The position numbers were made by a program, and so were the translations under genes. 11,181 bases of DNA from Eubacterium sp. (GTDB lineage: Bacteria > Bacillota > Clostridia > Lachnospirales > Lachnospiraceae): NCBI GenBank assembly GCA_017445525.1, contig JAFSTZ010000335.1, forward strand, positions 1 through 11,181, given 5' to 3'. Each line of letters opens with the position of its first letter. Within the stretch, counting starts at the first letter, position 1. The notes under the pieces were generated by a model. The model worked only from the letters and a program-made list of their open reading frames with translations. It was not told the DNA's origin and ran no database searches. Shown one piece after another: positions 1 through 6,027 of this stretch.

Positions 1-1201
1 CTTCGATAGTTGTTTCAGGAACGGAATACTTGATAGCATTATCCATAAGCAGTCCCAAAAGACTTCTGATATTTTTTTCGTTTGCATGTACCACTATATC
101 TTCTGTTATTTCAGTCTCTATTTCTTTGCCGGAAATCTCAGATGAAGCCTCATATCCCTCGACTGTTTCAGCTACTATCTCGCTGAGCGCAACCTCCTCT
201 TTGCTCCCGGCAAGATCCGTCTCTCCAAGTCTGGTAAGTGCGATAAGTTGCTCCACCAGATCAGTCAGTCTCTGTATCTGATGACGGGTGCTGTCAGTCC
301 ATTTGCTTTCCCCGTTTTCGATCTCGATCACCTCGGTATTTGCCTCGATGATCGCCAGAGGAGTCTTTAATTCATGACTTGCATCCGTGAGGAATTGTTT
401 CTGTTTTTTCTCACTTTCTTCAACCGGTTTGAATATCAGTTTTGATGTAAAAAATACAAGTATAAATACTATAAATAATCCCGCCAAAGATACTCCGGTG
501 GATGTTAATATCTGATTGGAAAAAGCATCAAGTCTTCTGCCGCAGTCGACAAAGATGATCATATCATCCAGCTTTTTATAACGGTATTTGGTCTCCATGA
601 ATCCGGACTTTTTATCTTGCGATAATATGTCCTGTCCATATTGCAGTGCTTCTTCCTCGGTTACTGCAGCGATATTGTCCATATGAGTCCCTGTTATCTG
701 ACCATCTTTAAGATAAATGGTAAAGTACCTGGTCTCATACGGTGTCTCTGCAGACATACCTCTTGTAATATAAAAAGGTATATGGTTGTTTCCTTCTCTC
801 TGATCAGTATCTCCGGATCCGTCATGATCCGTAGCTTCCTCGGGAAGAGGAGGAGGCGTTGTATCCGGATTCCCGGCCTGAGGATCCGGTTGCGTGCCCG
901 GTTGCGCTCCGTCCTGAAAACCCGGCTGCATGTCTGGCTGCGCTCCGTCCTGAAAACCCGACTGCATGTCTGACTGCGCTCCATCCTGAGGATCCGGCTG
1001 CATGCCCGCACCGGGACCGGAAGCTGCCATCATGGGACTCGGAAATGTTCCGCCGTTATCAGATATGATCTTTATCGCTTCATCGGTCGACCTGATAAGA
1101 TCCATATAACTGAGCACATTCATACCGATGACTATGGCAGCCAGAACCAGAAACAGCGAGCCCATAGCCGCAAGTATAAACTTTATCCTGAGTGCTTTCA
1201 T
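1..1201 (-). CDS. Sensor histidine kinase of a two-component system, 3' end cut by the window edge
   Basis: Membrane sensor kinase that should phosphorylate the response regulator encoded just upstream (1288-1968). About 400 residues are visible. In order: a TM helix at about residues 8-30; an extracytoplasmic domain at about 32-230, with a Gln/Pro/Asp/Gly-rich tandem repeat (65-108) and then a folded-looking part containing ETRYFTIYL; a second TM helix at about 231-253; a HisKA H-box (FLTDASHELKTPL) with the phospho-accepting His at residue 276; and the start of the HATPase_c domain with the N-box (LLMDNAIKYS, Asn388). The G-boxes lie outside the window. The ATG at 1201 is the first start after an in-frame TAG immediately upstream and follows a modest GGAAGTG site. 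The gap to the regulator gene is 86 bases. Family assignment is firm; the signal sensed is unknown. Confidence 0.93.
   Translation of the reverse strand, partial: MKALRIKFILAAMGSLFLVLAAIVIGMNVLSYMDLIRSTDEAIKIISDNGGTFPSPMMAASGPGAGMQPDPQDGAQSDMQSGFQDGAQPDMQPGFQDGAQPGTQPDPQAGNPDTTPPPLPEEATDHDGSGDTDQREGNNHIPFYITRGMSAETPYETRYFTIYLKDGQITGTHMDNIAAVTEEEALQYGQDILSQDKKSGFMETKYRYKKLDDMIIFVDCGRRLDAFSNQILTSTGVSLAGLFIVFILVFFTSKLIFKPVEESEKKQKQFLTDASHELKTPLAIIEANTEVIEIENGESKWTDSTRHQIQRLTDLVEQLIALTRLGETDLAGSKEEVALSEIVAETVEGYEASSEISGKEIETEITEDIVVHANEKNIRSLLGLLMDNAIKYSVPETTIE
877..1010 (-). repeat. 36-bp tandem repeat encoding a 12-residue repeat in the kinase sensor domain
   Basis: On the plus strand the block starting TGCGCTCC recurs at 903, 939 and 975, exactly 36 bases apart. 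The first two copies differ at only two positions, the third is more diverged, and a partial fourth copy covers 877-902. In protein the unit is DGAQPDMQPGFQ, with variants such as DGAQSDMQSGFQ and DGAQPGTQPDPQ, at about residues 65-108. The period is a multiple of three, so gain or loss of copies would keep the frame. The segment lies outside the membrane and is probably a flexible Gln/Pro-rich linker between TM1 and the folded sensor part. Confidence 0.9.
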
Positions 1202-1287
1202 CTATATCACTTCCGTTCATCGATCCAAGAATTAACCGTCACATCCCTACATCCCGGATACAGCATTGTCGTCAGGTTCTTAACAGG

Positions 1288-1968
1288 TCAGGCATATTTC
1301 TTCTCTTCAAGATAGTATCCCTGCCCTCTCTTGGCTCTGATCTCGATATCTGCTCCCATAGATGCCAGTCTTTTTCTCAAACCTGAGATTGTGACCCACA
1401 CAACATTTATCTCTGTCTCACTCTCATATCCCCACACGCGCTCCATGATGCGCTCAGTCGATATGACCTGGTGAGGATTTGCCAGAAACAGTTCCATCAA
1501 CTGATACTCTTTGCCCGGCAGATGATCACTGGCAGTCGGCGTCGTAAGAACGTAAGTCGCCGAATCGAGAGTCACGTTTCCGAACTTGTACTCTGAGCTT
1601 ACCGCCTCGGTAACCCGTCTCGTGATGGCTCTGACCCTGGCCAGAAGCTCCTTCATAGCAAATGGCTTGGTCAGGTAGTCGTCTGCACCGGCATCGAGAC
1701 CGTAGACTCTGTCGTCGACTTCCGACTTTGCCGTGAGGATCAGAACGGGTATATCGTTCCCCTGCTCACGAAGCTTCTTCAGCACGGTGAAGCCGTCCAT
1801 CTCGGGCATCATCACGTCGAGGATGGCACCGTCGTAGTCGCCGACTTCGATGTAGTCGAATGCGTCGCGTCCGTTGTAGACGGCGTCGACGGAGTATTGC
1901 GCATGCGATAATATCGCTACGAGAGCATCTGACAGTTCCTTTTCATCTTCTGCTAATAATAGGCGCAT
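1288..1968 (-). CDS. OmpR/PhoB-family DNA-binding response regulator
   Basis: Transcription factor activated by phosphorylation, the natural partner of the sensor kinase encoded downstream. The protein has 226 residues, normal for the family. The receiver domain (about 1-115) has the acidic pair E7/D8, the phospho-acceptor D51 (in ILDVMMPEMDG), T79 and K101 (LTKPF), all the expected catalytic positions. The winged-helix output domain (about 127-222) ends in GLRKRL and the wing segment RGQGYYLEE. The start is well supported: GGAGGA lies 6 bases upstream of the ATG. It begins 20 bases after the truA stop codon, so it probably shares a transcript with truA. The 5' half is GC-rich compared with neighbouring genes. 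The regulated genes cannot be read from this window. Confidence 0.96.
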   Translation of the reverse strand: MRLLLAEDEKELSDALVAILSHAQYSVDAVYNGRDAFDYIEVGDYDGAILDVMMPEMDGFTVLKKLREQGNDIPVLILTAKSEVDDRVYGLDAGADDYLTKPFAMKELLARVRAITRRVTEAVSSEYKFGNVTLDSATYVLTTPTASDHLPGKEYQLMELFLANPHQVISTERIMERVWGYESETEINVVWVTISGLRKRLASMGADIEIRAKRGQGYYLEEKKYA

Positions 1969-1988
1969 ATGCTGTCCTCCAACGATAC

Positions 1989-2780
1989 TTAATCATAAAT
2001 AATTTGTTTGAGTGTCAGGCCGCGGGCGGGTGCCGTTGGGCCGGCGAGCTGCCTGTCTCCGGTTTCGATCGCCTGGCGGACCGTGTCGATCGAACGGCGG
2101 CCGAGGCCTACCTCTATCAGCGTTCCGGCGATGATGCGGACCATGTTGTAGAGAAAGCCGGTGCCTGTGACGCGGATGCGGATGATGCGACATGGCTTGG
2201 GATCTATACTCGCTTCATCGATGCTTAGTGCCGTGATGGTTCTGACCTTCGACTTCACCTGTGCACCGGCGGAGCAGAAGGCTGAGAAGTCGTGCTCGCC
2301 TATGAAAAGATCCACCGCTTCACGCATCTTATTTATATCAATATCTTCATAAATATGGTGCATATATCTTGTATATGTAGGTATCGGTATAGATGTGTTT
2401 AATATCTGATACTCGTAGGTCTTATGCGACGGTGAATATCTGGGATGAAAGTCCACCGGCACCTCCTCCGAGCGGAGTATGCGTATATCCTCCGGAAGTC
2501 TGGTGTTCAGCGCGTAAGCAAAACGGTCTGCAGCCATCCTCGCTTCCGTATCAAAGACTGCTACATTCCCTTCAGCGTGAACTCCGGAGTCTGTCCTGCT
2601 GGCGCCTGTGATGATGGACCCCACCTCACCGCTTTCTACCAGCAAAGGGTCATGGCAATCAATAAGCAGCGAGCGCAGCGCCTCGTCCAGCCTGTCCTCC
2701 ACCGTATCGGCATTGTTCTGACTCTGCCAGCCGCTATAATCCGTCCCATCGTATGCGACAGTAAGCTTGATCCTCCTCAT
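1989..2780 (-). CDS. truA: tRNA pseudouridine(38-40) synthase TruA
   Basis: Converts uridines 38-40 in the anticodon arm of tRNAs to pseudouridine. The 263-residue protein starts with the typical KLTVAYDGTDYSGWQ strand. It has the catalytic Asp64 within GASRTDSGVHA (canonical form GAGRTDAGVHA) and the C-terminal GFLYNMVR motif at 208-215. ATG 2780 is the first start after an in-frame stop, with AAGGTG 8 bases upstream. About twelve more residues separate YDG from the catalytic Asp than in E. coli TruA (as I recall that sequence); the extra segment is roughly residues 40-55, including CHDPLLVESGEVG. Clostridia often carry truA near ribosomal-protein genes; here it sits between an ion pump and a two-component system, so this could be a second paralog (inference). 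The 3' third is unusually GC-rich. Confidence 0.95.
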   Translation of the reverse strand: MRRIKLTVAYDGTDYSGWQSQNNADTVEDRLDEALRSLLIDCHDPLLVESGEVGSIITGASRTDSGVHAEGNVAVFDTEARMAADRFAYALNTRLPEDIRILRSEEVPVDFHPRYSPSHKTYEYQILNTSIPIPTYTRYMHHIYEDIDINKMREAVDLFIGEHDFSAFCSAGAQVKSKVRTITALSIDEASIDPKPCRIIRIRVTGTGFLYNMVRIIAGTLIEVGLGRRSIDTVRQAIETGDRQLAGPTAPARGLTLKQIIYD

Positions 2781-2868
2781 ATCATATACACCTTATCATA
2801 TTCTCCTTAAATCAAACTTAACCTGATACTGCAATTCCTGAATCCGGTCCTCTCCGATCAATCCCTCA

Positions 2869-5478
2869 TCACCACATCTCGAACATCGGTAGCACACTGA
2901 AAAACTTCGGAGCTATGATGCATGCTCCGACAAAAATGATCGTCATCAGCGCACACATGGCAAATCTCCTCTTTGTCATCGGCATGCACACAAATACCAG
3001 AACTCCCAGGCTTACCGCTCCGCCCAGGTACATATTCATGGTGCTGACGACATCAGGACCTAACTCCAGCACATGATCAAGTATCTGCACCGCCCCAGTT
3101 GCCACTATCATGCCTATGGCACCGGGCAGGGATATCTTCATGACATTTCTCATAAATCCGCCGATGATCGGCTCGTCATGCTTCTCGAGCGCGAGCAGGA
3201 AACTCGGGATGCCGATTGCGGTCGCACCGATGAGACTCAGCTGTATCGGTATAAACGGATAGCTTTTTCCTATTATGATAAATATGACGCACAAAAACAT
3301 GGAATAAAGTGTTTTTGTCAAATAAAGAGCAGATACCCTCTCGATATTCGATATGATGGTCCTACCCTCGGTTACTATATTTTTCATGGATGAAAAGTTT
3401 GAGTCAGTCAGCACGATATGCGCGGTCTGCCTGGCAGCATCGGCTCCGTTTGCCATCGCTATGGAGCAGTCCGCCTCCTTGAGGGCAAGTACGTCGTTTA
3501 CGCCGTCGCCGACCATGCCGACAATACATGCCTGCTTATCACGATGTCTGCCCGATATACGAGATGCCACGGATCTGTTCTCAGGCTTTCCGGCGCTTTC
3601 CATCCTGCCCTGCTCAGACACAGCACCATCTGTAGTTTTCTCCCCTGCCTTCTCCATATCGCCTCCCGCCTGAAAAGCGCGTATCAGAGCATTTTTCTTC
3701 TCGGGTGAAACCCTGCCGAACACTACATAGTTTGAAGCCACCTTCCGCAGTTCCTCCTCATCCTCAGGCAGCGTGGTTGCATCGATATACCTCTCGGCGC
3801 CCTCGAGACCGGCCGACAGAGCCACCGACGAAACCGTAGCCGGATTGTCGCCCGAAAGAATCCTGATCCTGACGCCCATATTTCTGAAAAATGCGAGCGT
3901 CTCCGGTGCATCCTCTTTTACGCAGTCAGATAGCACTACCAGAGCCAGCGGTTTAACCCCGGAAAGGCCGTCAGGCATATCCGCAAGATCATCAACCTCC
4001 GCTAAAAGTAGTACACGATATCCTTTTATGGCATATTCTTCAGATTTATCAGTGATTTGTTTTTCTTTTGTTATAAAGTCAGGCGCTCCGAGTACGTAGC
4101 TTACTTTACCTTCTTTCACCCCGGAAGCAGAAACTCCCTCATCGTTTGATCCGCTGTAAAAGTTAGCAGAAACATCGCCTGAAACATCCTTTCCGGTATC
4201 GAAACTCACTCCCATAAACTTTCTTCTGGAGTTAAATGGTAAGGTTTCTGATATTATATACGGTTTTGTATCCTCAAAATATGCTTTTAATGCATCGCCG
4301 GTTACATTGGTATCGGTAAAAGCGTGAGCGATGCCTTCCATGATGCGGATGATCTCATCCTTCTCGCCTGAAACAGTTCTCATGCTCCCCGATGATCCAT
4401 CCCCGGCTGCGCTCTCAGCCGGCTTGACTCCATCCGCACCTACAGACACATACTCCTCCCTGATCCTCACGAGCTTCTCAACCTTAAGTGCTCCGGTAGT
4501 GATGGTTCCCGTCTTGTCAAGACACAGAGTATCCACCCTCGCAAGCGCCTCGATAGCCTCCATCTCCTGCACCAGGGCACGCTTGCCCGCAAGTCTCCCT
4601 ACACCTAATATAAATGATATGGACGTCAGCAGCACCAGTCCCTCTGGGATCATCCCGAGAACTCCGGCAACCGTGCTGACCAGAGAATCCGACAGTCCGG
4701 CTCCGGCTTTGAAATACTGTGTACAGAAAAGAATCGCTCCTATAGGTACCAGCGCAAAGGATACATACTTTATGATCTTCTTTATCGAATCCTGCATCTC
4801 CGATGATGCACGCTTCTTGGTCCTCGCCTTATCCAAAAGCTTTGTCGCATAGTTGTCCTCACCCGTATGGATGATCACAGCTATACCGCCGCCTGCGACT
4901 ATATGTGTACCGGAGAACAGCTCATCGCCCGGTTTTTTATGTACCGGCACGGACTCACCTGTGAGCATGGACTCGTCAACCTCCATGGCTTCAGATACAA
5001 GCAAAATCCCATCACAAGCGATCTGATCTCCTGCGGAAAGTCTTATGATATCATCGACTGCGATACTCTCCACCGGGATCTCTGACTCTCCGGCAGATGG
5101 CAGACTGCCTACAAATGAACGAAGCTTTTCATCCTTATCCCATACTTCCGCAGCTGCCGCATCAACCTTCATACCGGGATCTCCGGTACCCGCCATCGAC
5201 CTGATCATCTCTCTGACAGAAGGGTCAAGAGAAGAAAAACTCACCCCAAGCTTTTTTGTCTTAGCCTGTGTGAGCACGCTCAAGGAGTCGATAAGCTTTT
5301 TAACCTTCAACTCCTGTATGATGCCGATAAGAGAGTTGCTGATAACAACTCCCATAAAGAGCATATTTTTATACTGACCGGAGATGATGACAAGCACGCA
5401 CAGAACAAGATTTAAAAAGTTAAAGTAAGTCAGTGTATGCGTAGCTATGATCTGAGATACACTCTTCGTTTTTCTCAT
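2869..5478 (-). CDS. CtpE-like cation-transporting P-type ATPase
   Basis: ATP-driven cation pump of the inner membrane. From ATG 5478 it has 869 residues. In order: TM1-2 (about 18-57), A-domain with TGES (173-176), TM3-4 (about 236-296) with the ion-site motif PEGL (278-281), P-domain DKTGT with phosphorylated Asp321, N-domain with KGYRVL (485-490), hinge motif GDGVND (657-662), and four to six further TM helices (about 719-860). PEGLVLLTS and LSGDNPATV resemble mycobacterial CtpE, linked to Ca2+; the substrate here is therefore probably Ca2+ or another divalent cation, not proven. A GTG at 5505 would add nine residues, but GGGAGG lies 6 bases upstream of ATG 5478, which I prefer. It is longer than usual because of Gly/Ser/Glu-rich insertions near residues 77-131, 345-373, 427-457 and 603-648. 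The C-terminus ends at 2869 in FEMW. Confidence 0.94.
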   Translation of the reverse strand: MRKTKSVSQIIATHTLTYFNFLNLVLCVLVIISGQYKNMLFMGVVISNSLIGIIQELKVKKLIDSLSVLTQAKTKKLGVSFSSLDPSVREMIRSMAGTGDPGMKVDAAAAEVWDKDEKLRSFVGSLPSAGESEIPVESIAVDDIIRLSAGDQIACDGILLVSEAMEVDESMLTGESVPVHKKPGDELFSGTHIVAGGGIAVIIHTGEDNYATKLLDKARTKKRASSEMQDSIKKIIKYVSFALVPIGAILFCTQYFKAGAGLSDSLVSTVAGVLGMIPEGLVLLTSISFILGVGRLAGKRALVQEMEAIEALARVDTLCLDKTGTITTGALKVEKLVRIREEYVSVGADGVKPAESAAGDGSSGSMRTVSGEKDEIIRIMEGIAHAFTDTNVTGDALKAYFEDTKPYIISETLPFNSRRKFMGVSFDTGKDVSGDVSANFYSGSNDEGVSASGVKEGKVSYVLGAPDFITKEKQITDKSEEYAIKGYRVLLLAEVDDLADMPDGLSGVKPLALVVLSDCVKEDAPETLAFFRNMGVRIRILSGDNPATVSSVALSAGLEGAERYIDATTLPEDEEELRKVASNYVVFGRVSPEKKNALIRAFQAGGDMEKAGEKTTDGAVSEQGRMESAGKPENRSVASRISGRHRDKQACIVGMVGDGVNDVLALKEADCSIAMANGADAARQTAHIVLTDSNFSSMKNIVTEGRTIISNIERVSALYLTKTLYSMFLCVIFIIIGKSYPFIPIQLSLIGATAIGIPSFLLALEKHDEPIIGGFMRNVMKISLPGAIGMIVATGAVQILDHVLELGPDVVSTMNMYLGGAVSLGVLVFVCMPMTKRRFAMCALMTIIFVGACIIAPKFFSVLPMFEMW

Positions 5479-5484
5479 ATCAAT

Positions 5485-5490
5485 CCTCCC
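5485..5490 (-). promoter_or_regulatory. Ribosome binding site fixing the P-type ATPase start
   Basis: GGGAGG, 6 bases before ATG 5478. This near-perfect Shine-Dalgarno site favours ATG 5478 over the in-frame GTG at 5505, which would place this site inside the coding region and has no comparable site of its own. Confidence 0.8.
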
Positions 5491-5492
5491 AA

Positions 5493-5518
5493 AGCGTCCC
5501 GCCACTTACGGGACCGCT
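5493..5518 (-). promoter_or_regulatory. Strong hairpin in the leader of the P-type ATPase gene
   Basis: Inverted repeat in the 46-base gap between the PF06695 gene and the ATPase gene. On the minus strand AGCGGTCCCG pairs with CGGGACGCT: nine pairs with one bulged G and a seven-base loop (TAAGTGG). The hairpin ends 2 bases before the GGGAGG ribosome binding site. Only a short TT follows before that site, so it is a poor intrinsic terminator. More plausible roles are control of ATPase translation, partial attenuation, or an RNA processing or stability element. The structure is seen directly; the role is inference. Confidence 0.6.
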
Positions 5519-5524
5519 AACATG

Positions 5525-6013
5525 TCACCCTACTCCTGCTACCGAAAAACCAAACACACTCAGCAAACTGATGATGATGCCTGCCAGGATAACTCCGCCC
5601 ATAGCTGCGAGGATGGTCGGTTTGAACTTCATATCAAGTATCGATGCGCCCAGCGTCCCGGTCCAAGCGCCTGTCCCGGGAAGAGGTATGCCTACAAACA
5701 GCAGTAACGCAAAAAATAATCCCTTGCCGGCCTTTTCTTCCAGCTTTCTGCCGGCCTTTTCTCCCTTTTCCAGTATCCACGAAAAAGGCTTTCCCAATAC
5801 CTTTTTATCAGATCCCCATACCAGAACTTTTCTCGCAAAGAGATATATAACCGGCACGGGAAGCATATTCCCGATAACACATATGATATATGCCCAAAGC
5901 ATGGAAAACTCGGGATATACCGCGTTATAACCGGCTGCTATGATGAGTGCCCCCCTGAGCTCTACTATCGGAACCATGGATACTAAAAATATGATCAGGT
6001 ACTGTGTAAACAT
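5525..6013 (-). CDS. PF06695 (small multi-drug export / COG2426) membrane protein
   Basis: Small integral membrane protein of 162 residues, normal for the family. Family signatures are PIVELRGALI (15-24) and VGIPLPGTGAWTGTL (107-121), the latter in a loop or re-entrant region. There are about four hydrophobic segments: 4-27, 38-59, 98-111 and 133-155. The cytosolic stretch 65-97 is rich in Lys/Glu and contains a short internal duplication (EKAGRKLE followed by EKAGKG). The family name 'small multi-drug export protein' has little experimental support as far as I know, so transport of drugs should not be assumed. ATG 6013 follows GAGGAG by 7 bases, and that site overlaps the stop codon of the upstream antiporter gene, a sign of translational coupling. 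Its position between two ion transporters hints at a role in ion or envelope homeostasis (inference). Confidence 0.9.
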   Translation of the reverse strand: MFTQYLIIFLVSMVPIVELRGALIIAAGYNAVYPEFSMLWAYIICVIGNMLPVPVIYLFARKVLVWGSDKKVLGKPFSWILEKGEKAGRKLEEKAGKGLFFALLLFVGIPLPGTGAWTGTLGASILDMKFKPTILAAMGGVILAGIIISLLSVFGFSVAGVG

Positions 6014-6020
6014 TTATATA

Positions 6021-6027
6021 CTCCTCA
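6021..6027 (-). promoter_or_regulatory. Ribosome binding site overlapping the upstream stop codon
   Basis: The antiporter stop TGA (6025-6027) runs directly into the Shine-Dalgarno of the next gene, reading TGAGGAG on the minus strand. Ribosomes finishing the antiporter would stop on the start region of the PF06695 gene, so the two are probably translated in a coupled way. Confidence 0.75.

Noticed and set aside
877..1010. The regular 36-bp repeats as a CRISPR array
   Set aside because: The units are directly adjacent with no spacers, are in frame, and encode part of the sensor kinase.
1207..1266. A 19-codon frame on the minus strand (starting MLYPGCRDV) in the gap before the kinase gene
   Set aside because: It has no ribosome binding site and its peptide is not recognisable. 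Its stop lies 5 bases before the kinase start, but chance is the simplest explanation.
2781..2868. Terminator between the ATPase gene and truA
   Set aside because: Only a weak four-pair stem can be drawn and no T-run follows, so read-through is more likely.
4331..4852. A 173-codon plus-strand frame opposite the P-type ATPase gene
   Set aside because: It lies fully inside a well-supported gene on the other strand, is rich in Ser/Thr/Pro as expected from an antisense frame, and has no recognisable domain.
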